This document shows positions 1-6,417 of a stretch of 12,659 nucleotides of DNA, piece after piece (within the stretch, counting starts at the first letter, position 1; each line of letters opens with the position of its first letter). The notes beneath the pieces were generated by a model that was given only the letters and a program-made list of their open reading frames with translations, made no database searches and was not told the DNA's origin. The stretch is from NCBI GenBank assembly GCA_937967755.1, contig CALBTA010000548.1:1-12659 (forward strand), given 5' to 3'. The translations under genes were made by a program, and so were the position numbers. This stretch comes from an uncultured Planctomycetaceae bacterium. GTDB lineage: Bacteria; Planctomycetota; Planctomycetia; Pirellulales; Pirellulaceae.

Positions 1-1
1 A

Positions 2-1153
2 TGGAAGCTGTGGGACCACATGGACGCCATCCTGTCGCTGGGCGTCACGTCGCTGGTGGACCACATCTTGGAAGTCAAGAATCCCAGCGGTACTAAGGGG
101 ATCAAGATCGACGAGGCCAAGGTCGACGCCCTCGACCGTCATCAGGCCCGCGACTTGCTGGTGCTGGCCGCCTCTTACGATCAGTCGACGGCCGAAACCT
201 ACACCGGCCGCTGGCACCGGCTGCGGAAGCGGTTGAAATTTTTCTCCTGGGGCGCGCTGTGGCCGCTACTGGTCGGCGCGGTTGGAACGGTGGCCGTCAT
301 CACGCTGGCGATTCTGCTGACGATCTACACCGAGACGAGTTGGATTGCCTACCTAATTTGGCTGTACGTCGCATTGTTGTTGGCAAGTTGGGGGCCGTGG
401 CTGTGGAAATTCTGCAAAAACTGGGGCCGCGCCCGCGGCGTGGTGCGGCACGTCCGTGTGGGCAACCACGAAACCGGCCAGACCCGCAACGTATTGATGA
501 ACTTTGCCGAAAGCGAAATCGCCGGGCAACCGCTGCCCAACAAAGACCGCACGGACGACCGCTATGAACTGCTGACCAAGTTTCAAGGCATTCTCAAGTC
601 GCTGGGGTACGAAGGGCTGGTGGTGTTGGTTGACCGCGTCGACGAACCGCACATGATTAACGGCTCCGCCGAATTGATGCGGGCCTTGCTGTGGCCGATG
701 TTGGATAACAAGTTTCTCAAACAGTCGGGCGTCGGCCTGAAAATGCTGCTGCCAGTGGAACTGAGCGAATTCGTGCAGCGCGAAGGGCGTGAGTTTTACG
801 AGCGTGCCCGGCTCGACAAACAAAACCTCGTGCCATCGCTGAACTGGTCGGGCGAAGCGCTGTTCGACGTCGCCAACGCCCGCATCAAAGCGGGTGCCAC
901 CGCCGGAAAAACCCCGACGCTGCGTACACTGCTGGACGATTCAATCAGCGAGCAACGGATCCTCGATGCGTTTCGCGACCTCCGCGTGCCGCGTCACCTG
1001 TTCAAGTTCCTTTACCGCTTACTCGTCGCCCACTGCAACGCCCACACCGACGAAAACCCGCAGTGGGAAATCTCGAACGAACTGTTCGAATCAACGCTCG
1101 CCATCTACCGCCGCGATCAAGACGCCATGGACCGAGGATTAGGCACGGCGTAA
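2..1153 (+). CDS. KAP-like membrane P-loop NTPase, 3' part (partial at left edge)
   Basis: The frame is open from the left edge to TAA at 1151-1153, so the gene starts outside the window; the ATG at 20 is probably internal. Counting from base 2, two hydrophobic stretches at about residues 84-109 and 114-136 look like a pair of membrane helices joined by a short outside loop and followed by a basic segment. A Walker B-like strand, LVVLVDRVDEP, sits near residue 211, followed by LKMLLPVELSEF. KAP-family NTPases are known to carry membrane helices between Walker A and Walker B, and this order fits if Walker A lies upstream of base 1. The Walker B reads D-R-V-D-E, not the usual D-D-L-D-R. Partner and function are unknown; some KAP proteins anchor signalling or phage-exclusion complexes at the membrane. 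It could also be another STAND-type or orphan membrane ATPase. The coding call is firm and the family call is moderate. Confidence 0.7.
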   Translation, partial: WKLWDHMDAILSLGVTSLVDHILEVKNPSGTKGIKIDEAKVDALDRHQARDLLVLAASYDQSTAETYTGRWHRLRKRLKFFSWGALWPLLVGAVGTVAVITLAILLTIYTETSWIAYLIWLYVALLLASWGPWLWKFCKNWGRARGVVRHVRVGNHETGQTRNVLMNFAESEIAGQPLPNKDRTDDRYELLTKFQGILKSLGYEGLVVLVDRVDEPHMINGSAELMRALLWPMLDNKFLKQSGVGLKMLLPVELSEFVQREGREFYERARLDKQNLVPSLNWSGEALFDVANARIKAGATAGKTPTLRTLLDDSISEQRILDAFRDLRVPRHLFKFLYRLLVAHCNAHTDENPQWEISNELFESTLAIYRRDQDAMDRGLGTA

Positions 1154-1198
1154 GGAAGCGGTTTACGGTGTTCAGTGTTCAGTTTTCGGTAAAGCGCG

Positions 1199-1257
1199 CC
1201 AATACCGGCGGCGTAGAACGGACCTCCGGGTCCGTACACGCCGGAGAAGTGTATTGG
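1199..1257. repeat. Long imperfect hairpin downstream of the KAP-like gene
   Basis: Three nested stems align on one axis: CCAATAC (1199-1205) with GTATTGG (1251-1257), CGGCGT (1209-1214) with ACGCCG (1238-1243), and ACGGACC (1218-1224) with GGTCCGT (1229-1235) around a TCCG loop. This gives 20 paired bases in 59. It begins 46 bases after the stop codon. No T-run follows, so it is not a classic intrinsic terminator; a dispersed palindromic element or an RNA 3'-end stabiliser are the alternatives. Confidence 0.7.
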
Positions 1258-1531
1258 TCTGTTGGGTATGAGTCCGGCTCCGGCTCGCGAAGTTCATATA
1301 ATTTCTCTCCGAACTTCTCCGCGACTGCCCAACCATCTCCCCACCTCCCTTCCGCAACCAATCGATTACATCTTTCGTCGACCGATACCGACGGCTTATG
1401 GCGTCTACCGGTTCGCCAAGCCCCTTTTTCACCACCGAACGCCCATCAGTGCTTGCCTGCAAGAGTTTCCTCCCGCCCGGTGTTGAAAAAAGAATTCTGG
1501 AAGAATCTGCCCAGAACAGTGTACCACTGGC

Positions 1532-1559
1532 TTGACATGAATGTGGAAATGTGTATACT
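1532..1559 (+). promoter_or_regulatory. Sigma70-type promoter reading towards the ATPase operon
   Basis: A perfect TTGACA (1532-1537) is followed after 16 bases by TATACT (1554-1559), which matches TATAAT at 5 of 6 positions. Transcription would start near 1566 and run into the hairpin-rich leader and then the ATPase gene at 2032. It stands out in a GC-rich region where such boxes are rare by chance. No operator was recognised. Planctomycete promoters are poorly defined, so the call rests on the consensus match and on its position. Confidence 0.6.
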
Positions 1560-1565
1560 ATACGG

Positions 1566-1840
1566 ATGAATGGGTACGACGGTCTTCCGAGGCCGTCGAA
1601 ACGTAGTCACAAGCTGCCAGCTTGTTGACTGGTACGTATTGTTTGTGATCACGGAAGTGAAGCAAGCTGTGATCCGGAAAATCGAAGTAGAGCGGTTCAG
1701 CGATGAAAAGTGGCCCCTCTACAGAGGGTGGCGCGCTGACAAAAAAAGTGAATTTGTCAGCGCTCCGGGGATTCCCTGGGACCCCATCGCGCGCTGAATA
1801 AATGCTCGAAATTGTCAGCGCTCTTGTCCAAAAGAGGGAG
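1566..1840 (+). promoter_or_regulatory. Candidate structured RNA leader (or small RNA) upstream of the ATPase gene
   Basis: Directly downstream of the promoter the plus strand can form consecutive hairpins. H1 is 1577-1598, CGACGG/CCGTCG extended by three pairs to a TCCG loop. H2 is 1601-1637, with AGTCACAAGCTG paired to CAGCTTGTTGACT across one bulge. H3 is 1715-1728, CCCTC-TACA-GAGGG. H4 is 1733-1763, an 11-bp perfect stem. H5 is 1791-1821, and a small CTCTT/AAGAG stem follows at 1821-1836. An imperfect direct repeat of TGTGATC(A)CGGAA lies at 1644-1656 and 1669-1680. No hairpin is followed by a T-run, so transcription probably continues into the ATPase gene, making a 5' UTR of about 465 nt. 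It matches no riboswitch or RNA family I recognise. A short ORF (1570-1797, 75 codons) crosses it, but the palindromes explain the sequence better than a protein does. Confidence 0.4.
1731..1822. repeat. Tandem pair of GCGCGCTGA...TTGTCAGCGCT inverted repeats
   Basis: Two successive inverted repeats share their ends. The first pairs GCGCTGACAAA (1733-1743) with TTTGTCAGCGC (1753-1763). The second pairs GCGCTGA (1791-1797) with TCAGCGC (1815-1821) and is also preceded by GCGC. The left arm of the first is fully complementary over 10 bases to the right arm of the second (1812-1821), so the arms can exchange partners. Confidence 0.75.
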
Positions 1841-2031
1841 TTGAAAAACTGCGGATTTCGGAATGCAGAGCGATTCCTAGCCGGCTCGCTAGCACCGCTG
1901 GCGGTGTCGAACCGAACTCCGCCTGAAGCGAGCGTGCCGGTTATGCCGATTGTATCAACGCGGAGCGCCCGCGCTGCGCCCACGTTGTTTGCGAAGCTAT
2001 CACGACGTCCAGCGAAGGAACCTATCACGCT

Positions 2032-3777
2032 ATGTACGAAGCCACTTTCCAAATGCACCGGCGTCCTTTTCCTCCTTCGGCGGATGTCAGTACGTATGTG
2101 GGCATCGGCCCGGTCGAGGCGGCCGGCCAGACGCTGCTGCGGGTTGTGCAGCGGGGCAGCGGACCGGCGCTGGTGATCGGCGCGGCGGGAACGGGCAAAT
2201 CGATGCTGTGCGAGCTGATCGCCGAACACTTCGCCGACACCATGTGCGTGGCGCTTCTTTCCAACGGGCAACTGGCCAACCCCAAGGCGCTGTTCCAAGC
2301 GATTTTGTACGAGCTGAAACTGCCCTACCGCGACATGGACGAAAACGAGCTGCGCCTGACGCTGGTCGATTTTCTGACCAACGCCGAGCGCTGCCCGCAG
2401 CCGCTGCTGCTGGTCGTCGACGAAGCCCACTGCCTGCCGCTGCGAATCTTGGAAGAGATCCGCATGCTGACCAACCTGGTTCGCGATGGGCAAACGCGCG
2501 TGAACCTGGTGCTCGCCGGCGGGGCGGCCTTGGAAGAGCGGTTCACCAGCCCGAAGCTCGATTCGTTCAATCAACGAGTAGTGGCCCGCTGCTATTTGGA
2601 AAGCCTGAACCGCGAAGAGACGGCAACCTACATCGCCGAGCAGATCAACGCGGCAGGCGGCGATCCGGCACAAATCTTTACAACGGAGGCGTCGTCGTCG
2701 GTTTACGATGCGACCGACGGCATCCCGCGGCTGATCAACCAGGTTTGCGACCATTCGCTGATCATGACCGCGATCGGGGGCCACGCCAGCGTCACGCCCG
2801 AGGTCGTGCAGGAAGCATGGGCCGACTTGCAGCAACTTCCCACGCCGTGGCTGGAACCGAAAGCAGGCGGCCCACCGGCGGAGATCGAACACGCGGTCGA
2901 ATTCGGCACGTTGGAAGACGACGATGCGGACGTCGCTTCGATACCGTTCTCTCGCGAGCGCGAAGACCGTAGTGAAGTGCCACACTTCGCCGAGGAAGTG
3001 GCGGCCGATGTTGGTCCGCTAGAGACCGTTGCCGAATCGCGGATGGACGAAATCGAGCGGCAAATTTCAGCCGTGGATGAGACTTATGAAGCCGCCGAGC
3101 AAGAACCTGAGCCTGAACCGGTAGTCGTGGCGAATCCGTTCGACGAAGCGTTCGACGAGGAAGAGGTGATCGTCGACAACTATGCGGCTCTGGCGGAAGT
3201 CCGCATCGCCAGCGCGCCGCTTGATACGGCTCCGCGCGTCGCCAGCCAGCAAGGGCGAGAGATCGCGGCGTTGCTGGCCGACGTTAAGCAAGCCACCCAG
3301 CAGACGCAGGTCAGCGAAGCGCACGTTCCGATCACCCCGGTCGCCGAGCCGGAGACGGAAGACCCAGCCAAGACGCTGACCGAGGCGGAAGTTTCCAGCG
3401 AAGTTTCATTGCTGGAAACGCCTGAGGTAGCAGCCGAGGAAAACGGCGACGCGGTGGCGCAGCTCGAAGCGGCGCAACAGCGGCAAGAAGAACTGACCGA
3501 CGCAGTGGCCGACTTGTTGCAGTCCATTGATGAGGAAGAAGAAGCGGTCGAAGTCGCCGACATTCGGCCGATCCACAAAGCTCGCGAAGTTGCCGCGCAA
3601 GGGGAGTTCGAAGCGGAAGAAGCTTTGCAGCCGGATTTGGCGATCGCACCGGGCGATGACCGCGACCTGATCATTGTGGAAGAGCCGGAGACGATCGAAA
3701 CGCCCCAGCACGTGGCCAAGGGCAAGGCCCGTCGCCAGCAATACCGGCAACTGTTCAACCGGTTGCGCCAGGCGTAG
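2032..3777 (+). CDS. ExeA/GspA-type AAA ATPase with long acidic C-terminal extension
   Basis: Residues 1-270 form an ExeA-family AAA+ ATPase: an N-terminal MYEATFQMHRRPFPP-type leader, Walker A GAAGTGKS (50-57), Walker B LLLVVDEAH with the DEAH at 130-133, and the sensor-2 region GIPRLINQVCDH (230-241). The family energises or positions secretion and polysaccharide-export machinery at the inner membrane; members include GspA/ExeA and the ATPase of exosortase loci. No membrane segment is seen, so it is probably cytosolic and acts through partners. Residues from about 284 to 560 are rich in Glu, Asp, Ala, Val and Pro and look disordered. The last 19 residues switch to a basic helix, KGKARRQQYRQLFNRLRQA. 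Typical relatives end near 270-350 residues, so the extension is unusual. The stop is 35 bases before the next gene, so the two are probably one operon, read from the promoter at 1532. The ATG at 2032 fits the family N-terminus. The ATPase family is clear; its partner is inferred. Confidence 0.88.
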   Translation: MYEATFQMHRRPFPPSADVSTYVGIGPVEAAGQTLLRVVQRGSGPALVIGAAGTGKSMLCELIAEHFADTMCVALLSNGQLANPKALFQAILYELKLPYRDMDENELRLTLVDFLTNAERCPQPLLLVVDEAHCLPLRILEEIRMLTNLVRDGQTRVNLVLAGGAALEERFTSPKLDSFNQRVVARCYLESLNREETATYIAEQINAAGGDPAQIFTTEASSSVYDATDGIPRLINQVCDHSLIMTAIGGHASVTPEVVQEAWADLQQLPTPWLEPKAGGPPAEIEHAVEFGTLEDDDADVASIPFSREREDRSEVPHFAEEVAADVGPLETVAESRMDEIERQISAVDETYEAAEQEPEPEPVVVANPFDEAFDEEEVIVDNYAALAEVRIASAPLDTAPRVASQQGREIAALLADVKQATQQTQVSEAHVPITPVAEPETEDPAKTLTEAEVSSEVSLLETPEVAAEENGDAVAQLEAAQQRQEELTDAVADLLQSIDEEEEAVEVADIRPIHKAREVAAQGEFEAEEALQPDLAIAPGDDRDLIIVEEPETIETPQHVAKGKARRQQYRQLFNRLRQA

Positions 3778-3800
3778 TTCCACCAGCGGCAAACGAAGAC

Positions 3801-3805
3801 GGGAG
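3801..3805 (+). promoter_or_regulatory. Shine-Dalgarno site of the acidic kinase-like gene
   Basis: GGGAG lies 7 bases before the ATG at 3813. It is the clearest ribosome binding site in the window and supports both this start and translation as part of a two-gene mRNA. Confidence 0.65.
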
Positions 3806-3812
3806 TTCAGCC

Positions 3813-6278
3813 ATGTCACGCATGCTCGAGGCGCTGAAGCAGTTGGAAGCATCGCAGCAGTTGGTTGCGCCGGAGCCTGCTGCGATTGTTAACGAACAGG
3901 ATGAATGCGAAGTCGCGAGCGGCGAGCTTTTGGATGCTTCTGAATCTGCCGAGACGGTTGCAGAGCAATCGGAGCGGAAGGAGCCGTCTCCGATTGAACC
4001 CGTGATGACGAGTAGCGCCAGCGACGACGAATCGTTCGAGCCGACGTTCACCGCCTGGAAGGAACATGGCGAACCGTACGACCCGAACGATTCGCTGTCG
4101 TTTGAAGACTTCCTGGATGCATCGGACGCAAAAGATCAAACCCGCGAACCGCTTGCCGATAGCGAACCTGTGGTCGAGGAACCGGTGCCGGAGGTGACTG
4201 AGCCAGCGCCGGTTGATGAAGCGCCTGTGGAGGTCGGCCCGAGCGAAATCGTAAGCAAGGCCGATGATTGCGTCTCGCCAGATGAGGAAATCGCGACGGA
4301 CGATTCTCTGACCGATAACGCCCCGCCTACCACCGCGGAGGTCGAAGAGCGCGCGGCCGATTCGATCGATCAAATCGACAGCATGACCGAACAGGTCGCC
4401 GCGGTGGATAATGTGGATGATGGCGCCTCGGTGTTGGCCGAGGATGAATCGCCGGCTGAGGAAACAACTTCCGCCGCCGAAGATGTCGAATCGCTTGGCG
4501 CAACGATCGACTACGTACCTCCGACGCTTACGCCCGCCGTAGAGACCGCCGAGCAGAATGATGCGCCTCTCGGGGACGACGTGGAGGAAGCTGGCTCGGT
4601 TGACGACGTGACCGATGATGTTGTGGAAGACGACCCGACCGCGGAAGCGGCCGCCGACATCGAAACGCCGGAGCCGGAGTTGGGCCAGCCAAGCTCTCTA
4701 CTCCCTGAAAACGAAAAGCCGATTGAATCAACACCTGATGACACACCGCTGAGCGAAGAAACTGAGACCGCAACCGACGACGACTACTCCAAACCGGAAG
4801 ATGAAGTCGCAGCCGATTTCGTTGACGAACCGGCCGCTTCAACCGTTGCGGAGTTCGACATCTTCGCTGCCGACGAGCCGGTCGCCGATCCCATCGCGGC
4901 TTCGGAAGAACTGGAGCCTTCGCCGCTGGAAGAAGCCAGCGGCGTCAGTTCCGACGAGTTGTCGGCCGCCGATTTGGATGAGCAACTGGCTGCTTCACTT
5001 CTGGAGCAATCTGATCCGGGCGAGGCGGAGCTACCTAGCGAAGCACCGCTGTCGATGGACCTGGCGGTGACCAGCGAGTATCCGGCAATGCAGCCCGAAC
5101 CTTCGCCTTTGGGCGACGACCTTTGGGAAGCTGAACCGCCCGCGATGGATGACGAGATCGAACCGGTTGTGGATGAAGCGTTGGGGTCTGAGCCAGAAGT
5201 TCAAGCGGAAGAAGCAGCAGAAGTATCGGAAGAGCCGAAGGAAGATTCGGTCATTGGTGAAGAGGCCTTGCCAAGCGAAGAACCCCAAGCCCAGCCCGAA
5301 GATCAGGAGGCCGCTGAAGAGCAGGCGAGCGAAACCAATGAACAAGACGCGGTAGACGAAGACACATCAGCCGTTGACGAACAACTAAGCTGGGACGACT
5401 TGTTCCCCGGAGCGGGGTTGGGGGACAGCCCGAGCGATGCAGGTGATGTAGACGAGTTGCTGAACGCCTTGAAAGGAAACAGCGACGGCGCGGCAACTGT
5501 TGAGTCGGACAAGGAAGTTTCGACGACGGGCTTGGGCGAATCCGACGGAACCATGGCGTCGCCGGAGACCGACGCACAAGCAAATAGCAATTCCGACAGC
5601 GAAAAACTGGCAGCTTTTTCAACCATCTCTCCAGAACTTGCCTCTTCCGAACTTAGCCCGGCGGAAGCCACGGCGCTGGCGGAGTTGAACGACAAAGACC
5701 GCATCGGCCAATACATGGTGCTGGGCAGCCGGGTGCTGGATGATCTTTCCGGCAGTGCCAGCCGCAGCGCGGCATTCGTCGGTGCCGAACACCAGCCGCA
5801 CGTAACCGATGCGATCTTGCGAACCGCCATGGCGATGGCGTTGAGCAAAGGGACGCAAGTGCTGATGATCGACGCTTCGCTGGACGACAAGCATCTGACA
5901 TCGGGATTGAACCAGACAGCCGAACCGGGCCTGATCGAGGTGCTGAAAAAACGTGCGCCATGGCAACAAGCCGTGCGGGCAACCGCCACCCCGGGCCTGT
6001 GCGTACTACCCGCCGGCCGGCTGGCCGCGCCGAAGTTGTCGGCCGGCGACGAGGAACTGGGATCGCTGCTAAACGAACTGACCAGCCAATGGGAAGTGGT
6101 GCTGCTGGACGCCGGAAGCTGCCAGGATTCATCAGCCCCGGCTCTGATCAGCGCGGCTTGTAACGTATACTTGGTCGTCCGTTTGGGCGAGACTGAGTTG
6201 CAGGGCGCAGGTGCCGCGATCGACATCATTCGCGCGACGGACGCTAAAATTCGGGGATGCGTCGCCACCAACGCGTAA
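3813..6278 (+). CDS. Giant acidic protein with C-terminal degenerate BY-kinase/MinD-like domain
   Basis: The 821-residue product has three parts. The N-terminus, MSRMLEALKQLEASQQ, is a short amphipathic helix like those opening GspB proteins and exosortase-linked tyrosine kinases. Residues from about 20 to 620 are dominated by Glu, Asp, Ala, Pro, Ser and Val with almost no basic residues and are probably disordered; acidic-aromatic patches recur, such as FEDFLD (97-102), FDIF (348-351) and WDDLF (527-531). Residues 629-821 follow the CpsD/CapB BY-kinase fold: a Walker A' strand VLMIDAS with Asp687, then PGLIEVLKKRAPW, GLCVLPAGRLAAP, and the Walker B strand VVLLDAG with Asp766. The Walker A position reads GAEHQPHVTD (657-666), with no GK[S/T], and there is no tyrosine cluster at the C-terminus. 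It is therefore probably not an active kinase, but a scaffold or regulator for the upstream ATPase. A ParA/MinD-like origin is an alternative. Confidence 0.8.
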   Translation: MSRMLEALKQLEASQQLVAPEPAAIVNEQDECEVASGELLDASESAETVAEQSERKEPSPIEPVMTSSASDDESFEPTFTAWKEHGEPYDPNDSLSFEDFLDASDAKDQTREPLADSEPVVEEPVPEVTEPAPVDEAPVEVGPSEIVSKADDCVSPDEEIATDDSLTDNAPPTTAEVEERAADSIDQIDSMTEQVAAVDNVDDGASVLAEDESPAEETTSAAEDVESLGATIDYVPPTLTPAVETAEQNDAPLGDDVEEAGSVDDVTDDVVEDDPTAEAAADIETPEPELGQPSSLLPENEKPIESTPDDTPLSEETETATDDDYSKPEDEVAADFVDEPAASTVAEFDIFAADEPVADPIAASEELEPSPLEEASGVSSDELSAADLDEQLAASLLEQSDPGEAELPSEAPLSMDLAVTSEYPAMQPEPSPLGDDLWEAEPPAMDDEIEPVVDEALGSEPEVQAEEAAEVSEEPKEDSVIGEEALPSEEPQAQPEDQEAAEEQASETNEQDAVDEDTSAVDEQLSWDDLFPGAGLGDSPSDAGDVDELLNALKGNSDGAATVESDKEVSTTGLGESDGTMASPETDAQANSNSDSEKLAAFSTISPELASSELSPAEATALAELNDKDRIGQYMVLGSRVLDDLSGSASRSAAFVGAEHQPHVTDAILRTAMAMALSKGTQVLMIDASLDDKHLTSGLNQTAEPGLIEVLKKRAPWQQAVRATATPGLCVLPAGRLAAPKLSAGDEELGSLLNELTSQWEVVLLDAGSCQDSSAPALISAACNVYLVVRLGETELQGAGAAIDIIRATDAKIRGCVATNA

Positions 6279-6297
6279 GCCGCCGGGTCGACGAAAA

Positions 6298-6333
6298 TTC
6301 CCTCTCCCTCAGGGAGAGGGCTAGGGTGAGGGG
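6298..6333 (+). repeat. CCCTCTCCC-type palindromic element, single copy
   Basis: CCCTCTCCCT (6300-6309) and AGGGAGAGGG (6311-6320) form a perfect palindrome followed by the tail CTAGGGTGAGGGG. It lies in the 139-base gap between the kinase-like gene and the epimerase. Related copies occur at 8714, 8764, 9814 and 9898. The fold could slow or end transcription after 6278, although no T-run follows. The rest of the gap (6334-6417) shows nothing recognisable. Confidence 0.85.
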
Positions 6334-6417
6334 AATCGCAAGATACGTTTCGTTCTTCACTCAGCACAATCGCGACGTGATTGTGTTTTTGTTCCACCAG
6401 CCTCCACAACCCAAGCC

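Larger units (their letters stand above)
1154..2031. other. 878-base gap without a supported protein gene
   Basis: No convincing protein gene is seen here on either strand. From left to right it holds: a direct repeat of GTGTTCAGT-type units at about 1169-1187; a long imperfect hairpin (1199-1257); about 270 bases with no recognised feature (1260-1530), pyrimidine-rich in places; a promoter (1532-1559); a hairpin-rich stretch (1577-1836); and a second folded block, with the stem CACCGC/GCGGTG at 1893-1906, CTAGC/GCTAG at 1877-1892 and CTCGCT/AGCGAG at 1885-1932. A purine-rich AAGGA (2015-2019) is the only ribosome-binding-like sequence before the ATG at 2032, at a long 12-nt spacing. Confidence 0.6.

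Noticed and set aside
1063..1569. Plus-strand frame of 168 codons after the KAP-like gene
   Set aside because: It overlaps the KAP-like gene in another frame and then reads through repeat DNA.
1767..1785. GGGG...CCCC palindrome in the leader as a separate hairpin
   Set aside because: Only four base pairs close it and the interior TCCCTGGGA is a self-palindrome, so it is weaker than the neighbouring stems.
1570..1797. Small plus-strand frame of 75 codons just after the promoter
   Set aside because: It starts within a few bases of the predicted transcript start, has no ribosome site or known domain, and its codons run through the hairpins; a leaderless small protein cannot be fully excluded.
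1950..2972. Plus-strand open frame of 340 codons overlapping the ATPase start
   Set aside because: It is an Arg/Gly/Ala-rich out-of-frame reading of the ATPase gene.
1558..2985. Long minus-strand open frame of 475 codons
   Set aside because: It is mostly the antisense of the ATPase gene, the product is Arg/Gln-rich with no recognisable domain, and its end crosses the palindromes of the leader.
6298..6333. Intrinsic terminator
   Set aside because: The stem is strong, but no T-run follows on either strand and the same element recurs in unrelated places, so a dispersed repeat is the better label.
5303..6409. Minus-strand open frame of 368 codons
   Set aside because: It is the shadow of the acidic kinase-like gene; the Ser/Ala/Pro-rich product mirrors the acidic codons of the plus strand.
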